Assembly (NCBI GenBank): GCA_963925495.1
Contig: CAWUST010000071.1
Span: forward strand, 1 to 21,080
Length of the DNA: 21,080 nt
Source of the DNA: UBA2108 sp963925495
Lineage (GTDB): Bacteria; Bacteroidota; Bacteroidia; Flavobacteriales_G; Salibacteraceae
Direction: 5' to 3'
Of this stretch, positions 1 to 8,400 are shown piece after piece (position 1 is the first letter of the stretch; each line of letters begins with the position of its first letter). The notes beneath the pieces are model-generated. The model made no database searches and was not told the DNA's origin. It saw only the letters and a list, made by a program, of their open reading frames with translations. The translations under genes were made by a program, and so were the position numbers.

Positions 1-357
1 ACAGGAAGTTATAACACAGCCTCAGGATTTCAAGCCCTAAAGACAAACACCACAGGGTTTGTAAATACAGCCACAGGATATGAAGCCTTAACAAACAATA
101 CTACAGGAGTTTATAACACAGCCTCAGGAATGAGTGCCCTATCTACAAACACCACAGGAGCTAGCAACACAGCCTCAGGATATTCGGCCCTAAGGGCAAA
201 CACCACAGGAAGTTATAACACAGCCTCAGGACGGAATGCCCTATTTAAAAACACCACAGGAATCTCTAACACAGCTACAGGAGTGCAAGCCCTATATAAT
301 AACACCACAGGAAATTATAACACAGGATTAGGATATTTTGCGGGCTATTCTGGTACT
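1..357 (+). repeat. Seven tandem 51-bp coding repeats (YadA/haemagglutinin-type head)
   Basis: Units start at 1, 52, 103, 154, 205, 256 and 307 (the last degenerate). Each encodes 17 residues. Codons for TG, NTAxG, AL and NT are nearly constant, while codons 3-4, 10-11 and 14-15 differ in almost every unit. Units 1 and 5 share their first 27 bases, so unequal crossing-over or slippage could change the copy number. More units probably lie upstream of the window. Confidence 0.9.
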
Positions 358-954
358 TATTCAAACAGCACGGCCATAGGTTATAACGCTTACTTAACCA
401 CCAGTAATCAAGTAAGGATAGGTAATAGCTCTGTTACTAGTATTGGTGGTTACAGAAGCTGGACTAATGTTTCTGACGCACGTTTTAAGAAAAATATAGA
501 AGAGAAAGTAATTGGTTTAGATTTTATTATGGCACTTCGTCCTGTTACATATAATCTTGATATGGATGCTATTGCCAGTTTTCACGAAACACCAGATAGC
601 CTTCGTTTAGAGGAATCAGAACGTAAAGCAGGAGAGATTCTACAAACTGGTTTTATTGCCCAAGAAGTAGAATTAGCAGCCAAAAAATTAGGATATGATT
701 TTAGTGGTGTAGATGCTCCTAAAAATGACAAAGACAATTACGGCTTACGTTATTCTGAATTTGTTGTTCCATTGGTGAAAGCAATGCAAGAGCAACAAAC
801 ACTTATTCAAAGTCAGTTGGCTATAATTAAAGACCAGCAGGCAACAGATGAGGAACAACTAGGGCTGATTCAAAGTCAGGAGGCGATAGTTGAAGAACAG
901 CAGACACTGATAAAGAAATTAGAAGAAAGAATAACTACTTTAGAAAAAAGGTAA
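1..954 (+). CDS. Self-cleaving S74 (tail-spike chaperone) domain protein with YadA-like head repeats, 5' end outside the window
   Basis: The frame is open from base 1, so the ATG at 130 is an internal Met and the real start lies upstream of the window. Seen: six 17-residue repeats of the type TGxxNTAxGxxALxxNT plus a degenerate seventh, a short Gly/Asn-rich link, then the junction NVSDARFKKNI (Ser codon 472-474). This matches the S74 intramolecular chaperone family, in which a trimeric fibre folds and the chaperone then cuts itself off at Ser-Asp. The Lys five residues after that Ser sits where the family's catalytic Lys is expected. The C-terminus (about 780-950) is a heptad coiled coil containing a 21-residue repeat around LIQSQ. 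The likely role is a surface or appendage fibre; no T9SS sorting domain is present. The family call is firm; biological role and secretion route are unknown. Confidence 0.85.
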   Translation, partial: TGSYNTASGFQALKTNTTGFVNTATGYEALTNNTTGVYNTASGMSALSTNTTGASNTASGYSALRANTTGSYNTASGRNALFKNTTGISNTATGVQALYNNTTGNYNTGLGYFAGYSGTYSNSTAIGYNAYLTTSNQVRIGNSSVTSIGGYRSWTNVSDARFKKNIEEKVIGLDFIMALRPVTYNLDMDAIASFHETPDSLRLEESERKAGEILQTGFIAQEVELAAKKLGYDFSGVDAPKNDKDNYGLRYSEFVVPLVKAMQEQQTLIQSQLAIIKDQQATDEEQLGLIQSQEAIVEEQQTLIKKLEERITTLEKR

Positions 955-1147
955 ACCAACCTCTTTTAGGTTAGTGTTAAAGTCAATATTTTCGGGTTTT
1001 TAAATAGTAAGGTGACTTCAATTACTCAGGTATACTTACTCATATTAAAAAAGTTTACTTTTATCGTATAATTAGGTTCTATGAATACTATCTAATGCCG
1101 ATTAACTAGAAAGCAATAAGAAAAACGCCTATTAAGTTTGTATAAAC

Positions 1148-1170
1148 AAAAAAGCCAAAATCAAGGGCTT
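1148..1170 (-). terminator. Rho-independent terminator after mnmE
   Basis: Read on the minus strand, AAGCC, a 9-nt loop and GGCTT are followed by more T residues, about 45 nt past the mnmE stop codon. The stem is only 5 bp, so the call is moderate. The rest of 955-1215 shows no gene; a weak hairpin just after the S74 stop lacks a T tract. Confidence 0.5.
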
Positions 1171-1215
1171 ATACATTGTTTTTAATACGTTTTATACTTG
1201 TTTGTTTTGCGTAGG

Positions 1216-2595
1216 TTACTTTCCTATACAAAATTTACTAAAGATATTATCTAACAAATCTTCTGTAGTAACGGTTCCCGTTATTACCCCCAAATGATAC
1301 AAACTTTGTCGAATATCGGCGGCCAATAAATCGCCAGTAAGGCCATTGTCCAAACCTGCGTATGCTCTCATTAGTGCTTCGTTTGCTAATGTAAGTTCTT
1401 GGTGATGTCTGCTATTGGTTACTATAATATCTTGCTCGCCTACTTTACCCAAATTGACCAGGGTGAGCAAACGATTTTCTAATTCTTGGATATTGGTTTT
1501 TTCTTTTGCAGATAAAAATAATGGTTTGTATTTTTCTTCTAAAATTAGTTTTTTAGAATCGTCTAATAAATCAGATTTATTAGCAACAATCAATAATTCA
1601 GAACCCGATTTTTCTACATCCGCTTTTAATCCAGATACAATCGTTTCGAGTTCTTCTAAATCAATTTTTTCAGCATCAAAAAGGTAGCAGACAATTGCTG
1701 CTTCCTTCATTTTCTCCAAGGTCTTTTTTACTCCAAGAGATTCAACCAAATCTTCGGTTTCCCTAATTCCTGCAGTATCAATAAATCTAAAGACAACACC
1801 TTCCAACACTACTTCATCTTCAATGGTATCGCGCGTAGTCCCCTCTATTTCAGTAACCAATGCCCGTTCTTCATTGAGCAAGGCATTTAGCAAAGTAGAT
1901 TTTCCGGCATTTGGTTTTCCAGCAATTACTACGGGAACTCCGTTTTTAATTACGTTTCCACTTTTAAAAGATTCAACTAATACTGTTATTACTTTATGAA
2001 TTTTAAAAATCAGATCTTTAAGGTCATCTCGATTGGCAAATTCTACATCTTCTTCACTAAAATCAAGTTCCAACTCTACCAAAGAAGCGAAATGAATAAG
2101 ATCTTCTCTTAGTTTTTTTATTTGATTAGAAAACCCACCACGCATCTGGTGCATGGCAACTTTATGTGCGGCTTCCGAATTAGAAGCAATTAAATCGGCA
2201 ACTGCTTCTGCTTGGCTCAAATCTAGTTTTCCATTTAAAAAAGCACGAAGTGTAAATTCTCCGGGTTTAGCTAAAATAGCACCCTTTTCGGTAAACAAAC
2301 GAATTACGTCTTGTAAGATATACTGTGAACCATGGCAAGAAACCTCCACTACTTCTTCTCCTGTATAACTCTTCCCTTCTTTAAATAGAGTTACCAATAC
2401 CTCATCAATTATACGCTCCTTATCTTTAATTCTTCCAAAATATGCGGTATGGGATAATTGATTTATTAAGTTCTTAGAAAAAACGGAAGATATTATTGAA
2501 ATAGAATCTGGCCCTGAAAGTCGAATAACGCCAATAGCTCCAATTCCCTGTGGAGTTGCTAAGGCAACAATAGTATCGTTTTCCATTTTATGCAT
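1216..2595 (-). CDS. mnmE: tRNA-modifying GTPase MnmE (TrmE)
   Basis: With MnmG, MnmE installs the (carboxymethyl)aminomethyl group at U34 of certain tRNAs in the cytoplasm. Numbered from the chosen start (459 aa): the N-terminal folate-binding part begins DTIVALATPQG; the G domain has G1 GKPNAGKS (226-233), G2 GTTRD (252-256), G3 DTAG (273-276) and G4 NKSD (339-342); the protein ends with the family-typical CIGK, whose Cys is needed for catalysis. Length is normal and the gene is intact. The open frame extends to 2670, but those codons are unlike the family and run into the divergent gene. The start at 2595 lies 5 nt after the TACCTTTG promoter box; Met at 2586 (MENDTIV) is the alternative. 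Identification is essentially certain; the start is less so. Confidence 0.96.
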   Translation of the reverse strand: MHKMENDTIVALATPQGIGAIGVIRLSGPDSISIISSVFSKNLINQLSHTAYFGRIKDKERIIDEVLVTLFKEGKSYTGEEVVEVSCHGSQYILQDVIRLFTEKGAILAKPGEFTLRAFLNGKLDLSQAEAVADLIASNSEAAHKVAMHQMRGGFSNQIKKLREDLIHFASLVELELDFSEEDVEFANRDDLKDLIFKIHKVITVLVESFKSGNVIKNGVPVVIAGKPNAGKSTLLNALLNEERALVTEIEGTTRDTIEDEVVLEGVVFRFIDTAGIRETEDLVESLGVKKTLEKMKEAAIVCYLFDAEKIDLEELETIVSGLKADVEKSGSELLIVANKSDLLDDSKKLILEEKYKPLFLSAKEKTNIQELENRLLTLVNLGKVGEQDIIVTNSRHHQELTLANEALMRAYAGLDNGLTGDLLAADIRQSLYHLGVITGTVTTEDLLDNIFSKFCIGK

Positions 2596-2600
2596 TTCTG

Positions 2601-2633
2601 CAAAGGTAAATCGTAACAAACAAATGTATCCAA
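2601..2633 (-). promoter_or_regulatory. Bacteroidota-type promoter of mnmE
   Basis: On the minus strand, TTG (2633-2631), a 22-nt spacer and TACCTTTG (2608-2601) match the -33/-7 consensus TTG...TAnnTTTG. The ATG at 2595 follows after 5 nt. It interleaves with the opposite-facing promoter of the prolyl isomerase gene. Confidence 0.6.
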
Positions 2634-2648
2634 ACAACTTCATTATTC

Positions 2649-2656
2649 TACTTTTG
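2649..2656 (+). promoter_or_regulatory. -7 box (TACTTTTG) for the prolyl isomerase-HupE pair
   Basis: TACTTTTG fits TAnnTTTG and lies 6 nt before the ATG at 2663. The triplet 22 nt upstream is ATG rather than TTG, so the -33 element is weak. Its position supports 2663, not 2797, as the true translation start of the gene. Confidence 0.5.
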
Positions 2657-2662
2657 AAAAAT

Positions 2663-3462
2663 ATGGGCACAGAAAAAAAATATTCAATACTCCCCTACTC
2701 CAATTTTTAGCCATTGGGATTCTACTGTTTGGTTTAAACTATTGGTTTAACAAGGATGATAATTCCGACTCTACCATTATTATATCAAAAAAAGAAATGG
2801 ATTCTTACACAAAAATGGCTAGCAATGGCGGAAATTTAGATCTCGATATTTTAAACAAATTGGTTGAACAAAGAATAAATCAAGAATTAATTTATGAGTA
2901 TGGCTTATCTTTAAACCTAACACAATCCGACAGTAAGATTAGAGAACAAATTATAGAAGCAGCCCAAAACATTATTTTGGCACAAGCACCAATTGGAGAC
3001 CCAGGAGACAGTATCTTAAAAGAATATTTCAGCAAAAAAAAATCGCTACTATCTAAACAAATAGTATTTTATTTTGACCAATACTTCTTTGGCAATGATC
3101 TATTGGCCGCGCAACAAGCTCTCTTTTTGGCGAAGGAAGGAAATACAATAAAAAATATGGATTCGTTGGATATTCCAACCCAAATATCGAAAGTCGGGGA
3201 ATTCGAAATTTCACAACAATTTGGAATTTTGTTCATCGATTCCCTTGCGAAACAAGAAAATGGTTGGAGAGGTATAATCAAATCCGATTTGGGGTTTCAC
3301 GTCATCCTCGATTATTCTAAGAAAACAATTGAAATGAATTTAAAAAATAGCAGGAAAAAAATATTTAATGCTTGGAAACAATCCGAAGGAAAGTTGTTTT
3401 ATACCAATTTCCTTAAAGACTTAAGAGGAAAGGCAGATATTAAAATGAATACAACAGAGTAA
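2663..3462 (+). CDS. Membrane-anchored SurA/PpiC-like peptidyl-prolyl isomerase, N-terminus frameshifted at an A8 run
   Basis: The uninterrupted frame starting at ATG 2797 gives 221 aa resembling the PPIC-type isomerases of the periplasm. The same frame is open back to 2617 without any ATG, GTG or TTG, and it encodes a transmembrane segment (LLQFLAIGILLFGLNYW) followed by a linker, as expected for an anchored family member. The natural ATG at 2663, just behind a promoter box, is in another frame and ends at 2708-2710. One extra A in the A8 run at 2673-2680, or -1 slippage there, joins MGTEKK to IFNTPLLQF and restores a 266-residue protein. The gene is followed 2 nt later by the HupE-like gene, so they are probably co-transcribed. 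Possible role: folding of envelope proteins or assisting the neighbour. The fold assignment rests on overall resemblance; the frameshift is seen directly. Confidence 0.68.
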
Positions 3463-3464
3463 TA

Positions 3465-4439
3465 ATGAAGGTTATTCAAAATAAAATATTTCAATTTGTT
3501 TTTACTTTTTTTCTACTGATTCCATTTATTGGAATTTGTCATGAAACTATTAGTTCATCCTTGGAATTAAGAAAAGAAAATGAAATAATTCATTGCTTTT
3601 TTAAAACTCCTTTAAATACAAACAATTCCGATATTCAAATTAAGTTTCCCGATAACTGGAGCGAAATATCATCAAGTTCTAATCTCAACGAAAAAGAAAA
3701 AACTTATGATTATCAGTATGTTTTTAGAATATCTGATGAGATTTTACCAATAAAAATAATTAGATCAGGAGAACATCAATCTCCATTAATAATTTCCGTA
3801 ATTTCTTCTTTTGGCACTCAAACCGATGTCTTAAAGCCGGATGTTACGGAGTGGATTCCCCCTTTTGGATCCAATGATTCTATGAGTACTTTTTCAAGTT
3901 TCACCTTTTTAGGTATTGAACATATTCTTATTGGATTCGATCATTTGCTTTTTGTTTTGGCTCTTTTATTTTTAATAAAAAGAAAAAAACTGATTTGGGC
4001 TATTTCAGCTTTTACAGTTGCTCATAGTATTACACTTACTGCCTCCACTTTTAGTTTAATTGAACTTCCAATTGCTGTGGTAGAGGCTCTTATTGCATTT
4101 AGTGTTGTTCTTTTGGCAGTAGAAATGATCAAAACCAAAGACAAACAAATCACCAAAAACTACATTCAAATGGCATTTTTATTTGGTCTTCTTCATGGTT
4201 TTGGCTTCGCAAGTGTTTTGTCCGAATTGGGCGTTCCCGGAAATAATATTACTCTGGCACTATTGGCTTTTAATGTGGGAGTTGAAATCGGTCAATTGGT
4301 TTTCGTGACTGTCATTTTAAGCTCTTTATATTTATTTTTTAGGCACAAATCAATCTCTCTTATTTCCAAGAAATTATCGTATCCTATAGGCGGATTGGCT
4401 GCTTTTTGGTTTATTGAAAGAGTGGTAGATATTTTTTAG
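3465..4439 (+). CDS. HupE/UreJ-type membrane protein
   Basis: The 324-residue protein has an N-terminal signal segment (residues 7-25), a predicted extracytoplasmic domain to about 140, then a cluster of membrane helices. The hallmark is GIEHILIGFDHLLFVLALL (150-168), with His153, Asp159 and His160, followed by AHSITLT (His187) and GLLHGFGFAS (His244). Conserved His and Asp inside helices are typical of the HupE/UreJ family, linked elsewhere to nickel or other metal transport for hydrogenase and urease. No hydrogenase, urease or other metalloenzyme gene is visible here, so the substrate is unknown. It starts 2 nt after the prolyl isomerase stop, implying one operon. Family call is good; transport function is inferred. 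Confidence 0.82.
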   Translation: MKVIQNKIFQFVFTFFLLIPFIGICHETISSSLELRKENEIIHCFFKTPLNTNNSDIQIKFPDNWSEISSSSNLNEKEKTYDYQYVFRISDEILPIKIIRSGEHQSPLIISVISSFGTQTDVLKPDVTEWIPPFGSNDSMSTFSSFTFLGIEHILIGFDHLLFVLALLFLIKRKKLIWAISAFTVAHSITLTASTFSLIELPIAVVEALIAFSVVLLAVEMIKTKDKQITKNYIQMAFLFGLLHGFGFASVLSELGVPGNNITLALLAFNVGVEIGQLVFVTVILSSLYLFFRHKSISLISKKLSYPIGGLAAFWFIERVVDIF

Positions 4440-4551
4440 ATTTTTTCTTTCTACGTTATTATTAAACTTTACTTTGTGAAATAGTAGATTTATTTTCATT
4501 AGAATATTGACTTTCGTGTTAATATTTATAATGAGTATTTTAAAATTAGAT

Positions 4552-5316
4552 ATGGACAGATTAGTTTCTTGGAATGTAAATGGCATTAGAGCAGGAGTAA
4601 AAAAAGGCTTTATCGATAAAGTGAATAATATGGGGGCAGATGTAATTTGTCTTCAAGAAACCAAAGCGCAAGACGATCAAGTAATTGAGGCCTTAGCTGA
4701 ATTAGCAGGCTATAATATATTAGTCAATTCCGCCATAAAAAAAGGCTACTCAGGAACTGCCATTTTAAGCAAAGAAAAACCTCTATCGGTCGAATATGGA
4801 CTTAATATAGAACTACACGATAAGGAAGGACGGTTGATAATTGCAGAGTTTAAAAACTATTATTTAGCAACCACTTATGTTCCAAATTCTAAGGGAGATT
4901 TGAGTCGATTAGATGAAAGAGTGGAATGGGATAAAGCATTGCTTGCTCATTTAAAAGAATTGGAAAAAACAAAACCAATAATAATTTGTGGAGATTTTAA
5001 TGTCTGTCATAAAGACATTGACTTGGCTCGTCCAAAGGCCAATTATAACAAGTCGGCAGGATACACGCAGCGTGAAATTGACGGAATGGATAACTTCACT
5101 AATGCTGGGTTTTTGGATTCGTTTCGAGAATTAAATCCTAACGAAATCAAATATTCGTGGTGGAGTATGCGTGGCGGAGCCCGTTCTAAAAATGTTGGCT
5201 GGCGATTAGACTATTTTTTAGTGAGCAAATCTATAATGTCTTCTGTAAAACAAGCAGATATTTGGACGGAAATGGAAGGTTCTGACCACTGTCCCGTAAT
5301 TTTGGAAATAGCATAA
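4552..5316 (+). CDS. xth: Exonuclease III-type AP endonuclease
   Basis: This is a 254-residue member of the exonuclease III/ExoA family, which cleaves DNA 5' of abasic sites in base-excision repair. Visible active-site motifs: SWNVNGIRA (residues 6-14), LQETK with metal-binding Glu36, GDFN (Asp148, Asn150), WRLDYF (Asp220) and GSDHCP (Asp245, His246). All catalytic residues are present and the length is normal. The open frame runs from a TTG at 4507, and ATG at 4531 is possible, but family members start at MxRLVSWNVNG, so 4552 is preferred. No strong promoter box precedes it; TTACTTTG at 4469-4476 is one mismatch from consensus. The gene is convergent with the large protease. Confidence 0.93.
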   Translation: MDRLVSWNVNGIRAGVKKGFIDKVNNMGADVICLQETKAQDDQVIEALAELAGYNILVNSAIKKGYSGTAILSKEKPLSVEYGLNIELHDKEGRLIIAEFKNYYLATTYVPNSKGDLSRLDERVEWDKALLAHLKELEKTKPIIICGDFNVCHKDIDLARPKANYNKSAGYTQREIDGMDNFTNAGFLDSFRELNPNEIKYSWWSMRGGARSKNVGWRLDYFLVSKSIMSSVKQADIWTEMEGSDHCPVILEIA

Positions 5317-5369
5317 ATTGCCAGAAGGTCTAATGACTATTAATTCATAATCCACTTTGCATTTATTGC

Positions 5370-5400
5370 AAAAAAAACCTCCTTAAAATTAATCAAGGAG
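5370..5400 (-). terminator. Rho-independent terminator of the large subtilase gene
   Basis: On the minus strand CTCCTT (5400-5395), a 10-nt loop and AAGGAG (5384-5379) are followed by G and eight T residues (5377-5370), about 30 nt past the stop codon. On the plus strand the stem is followed only by ATTTTC, so it would terminate the AP endonuclease gene poorly. Confidence 0.75.
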
Positions 5401-5428
5401 ATTTTCTAAGTTTCAATATTTAAATACT

Positions 5429-8400
5429 TTATCTCAATATTTCGATCTTGCGTCTAGATATCGTATCACCTGCTTTCAATTCTAAAATGTAAATACCGTT
5501 TTCCAGGTTTTCAACGTCGATTTCCTTTGTGGTAAAACTGGAAGTATTTATCAGAACTTGTTTACCTGATAAATCCAATATCCTTAATTGATAAATTTCA
5601 ATAACTGACTCAATCAACATGGAAATTGCTGCAGGTTGCGGATAAACTTTAACCTGTTTTAATAACTCAGAATACTGCTCAATTCCAGTCAAGTTTACCT
5701 CGATGGATTTTGAAATAGAATCTTTACCGCAATCTCCATTAATTATTAATTTTATTTGATACACACCCGCCTTTTTGTACGTATGGCTTGGAGAAGTTGA
5801 ACTACTTGTATCTCCATCACCAAAATCCCATTTAGAATTACTTGCTCCGCTCGAAAGGTTTGCGAAATCTACAAGAAGAGCAGTCTTTTGTGTTGTTGAA
5901 AAATCTGCAGTTACAGTATCTGTAATTCCTATATCATCCAAAGCCATATCCCCAGCAAAACCATTTGCCGTTTTTCCCCGAAATCTAATATTAATTACTT
6001 TCCCCTTATATGCAAGTAAGTCAACTTTTTGCTCAATCCATCTATTTCCCTTATTTCCAGACAATCTGGGCATTACATTCATGTCCCATTTTCCATCTGC
6101 AAAAACATCCAACTCTAGGACTCCCATATTTGCGCCATTCATATGGTACCAAAAAGTCAATTCTGGTTTAACAGCACTTTTCAAATCATAACAGGGCGAC
6201 ACAAGAAAAGCTTCTTTTTCAACACAAGTTGAAGATTCTAAATAAAGGTACCTTCCTGTCGCATTCCCTAAAGTATGGTCGCTGTTAGGACCTGTATTTC
6301 TTGAAGGTGTTCCAGTACTAGTTATTCTCCAGTCTATATCATCTGCTTCACCGTTGGTAGGGTTATACCAACCATCACTCAAATCACAGAATCCAGTTTC
6401 ACAATTTGATTCTCTTGTGCATTGAGTAAAATCATCGAAGTTATTTGTATAACAAGAAGGTTTAGCTGTTTCATTAACAAATTCAGATTCGGCAAATAGC
6501 GAATCATTACAAGCGTTTTGATCTCCCACAGAAGACTGCCAAACAACTAATTTATTTACGCCATTATTGAGTGTAATACTATTCTGAAATATAATTGTAT
6601 CAGAACTTCCTGCAGGAATTAGCTTAGCTGCATTTTCCTGAATTACTATTCCTCCATTAACGGTTAAATTTAGAGTAAACACCGAAGAGACTGAACTTGA
6701 ATTGTTTTTCACCTCTACCCCTACTTTCACTCCATTAGGGAAAGCACAACTTGTTACACGTCCTAATGAGGGATTAATTTTTACCAATGCAATATCATTT
6801 TTGATAGTACAATTTTTTAATTTATCGTCTTTATAAAATGCTCTTGATCTTCTGCCAATTTCGCCTTTAGTACCACGTGCTGAAACGGCAAACCAACCTT
6901 CTTTAGATCCACTACAATTTCCTAAAAGATTAAAAACGTTAGTTGCAGAGGTACCAATGGAGTCCATGTATTTTGCTCCTAATTCATAAATCACATAATG
7001 ACTTGCAGAGGAAGTAGAATCCCATTTTAATCCAACACTATCCGGACAGGCATAATCAACGGCCAAACTTGTTGGAACTTTAAAAATTGAGAAGTTGTTT
7101 GAAGATACTCCCGAAGTCCCTGTACCAATCACTCTGACCAAAGCTTTTGAAGACGGTAAGTTTGGCACTGTCCAATTGAAAAAGCGTGCCGAGCTACTTA
7201 CATTTGTAATCGTATTCCAACTTCCTCCATTATCAATTGAATATTCAAGGGAATAAGGCCCATTATTACCTGCATCGCTCCATCGAATCATTTCCTCTTC
7301 AATCGGAACAAGAGATTCTCCTCCAACAGGATATTCAACTATTATTCCGTCAGATTCAAAAGAATAAACCACATAAAATTCTTGAGGTCCTTTTGGAATA
7401 GATTTTCCAATTACGGTAATAGTGTAGGTCCCAGGAGTGAGAGTTTCAATAACTACTTGTTCAATATTATTAATAGAATCTCTTCCATTTTTAGCAATAC
7501 CCGCCGGATTTAACGGGTCTAATATTAAAGGTTTAACCGGCGACAAACTTCCAGTACTAACTGTTACGTCAAGATCATTAACTAAAGGTCTAGAAGAACC
7601 AACAGTACCTTGAGGGTCAAGCCAAACGACCATCACTTTTAAAAGACGATCATTATTTCCTGCAGTAACGTTAAAAGTTTTAGTGCCATTAGTAGAAATA
7701 GAATCTTTATAATAGGTTTTGTTTTTTATAACGTCATAAGCTTTTCTTGCATTAATTCTGCCGAACCCATGTGTAAAATCGGGGCCTTTTCTGCCTAAAT
7801 CATCGGCAGTATTACAGACTATAGCCTTCATTAGTGCAGCATTCACAGTATTGCCACTATTGAGTTCTTTATACGCTTGGCAAAGAACTGTAATTGAACC
7901 AGCAACTCCAGGGCAAGACATTGACGTTCCCGACTTTGGCACATATCGATTTGGATTACTTGTTGACATTACATTTGAACCAACTGCACCTATATCCGGT
8001 TTAATCCTACCATCTTTTGTCGGACCTTGACTGGAACTATTAACATCATTATCATTTAAATCAAGATTTGCCACAGTGATTACATTTTTAGCAACTTTGT
8101 GCCCACCTGTAATTGTATACCATCCATTTCCAGACGCCCCTCTCGAATTACCTGCTGAAAAAACATGAATTAAATCGTTCATTTTCTCCGTTTGATCATC
8201 CAATTTTTGAGCTAGTGGAGAATATCCCGCATTAACACCATTTGAATAACTCGTAGAAGTTATTCTTATATCGTATTTAATATAATGGGAGTAAATTGAA
8301 TCAAATCCAGGATACGCAGGAGCAGCTCCATATACCCATAGTTGAGAGGCAGGAGCCATACCTTGATAACGTGGTTCCAAATTACCAGCCGCCATAATAG

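Noticed and set aside
1..357. CRISPR array or non-coding satellite
   Set aside because: The 51-bp repeats keep one open reading frame and encode a known fibre-head motif; there are no spacers.
953..985. Possible terminator just after the S74 gene
   Set aside because: The hairpin AACCT/AGGTT has only 5 clean pairs and no T tract follows it.
1415..1687. Plus-strand open frame inside mnmE (90 codons)
   Set aside because: It is antisense to the MnmE G domain, with no promoter, no recognisable domain and Ser/Lys-rich composition typical of shadow frames.
5775..6191. Plus-strand 138-codon open frame opposite the large subtilase
   Set aside because: It lies fully antisense to the MAM/PKD region of a well-supported protein and shows no domain, signal or promoter.
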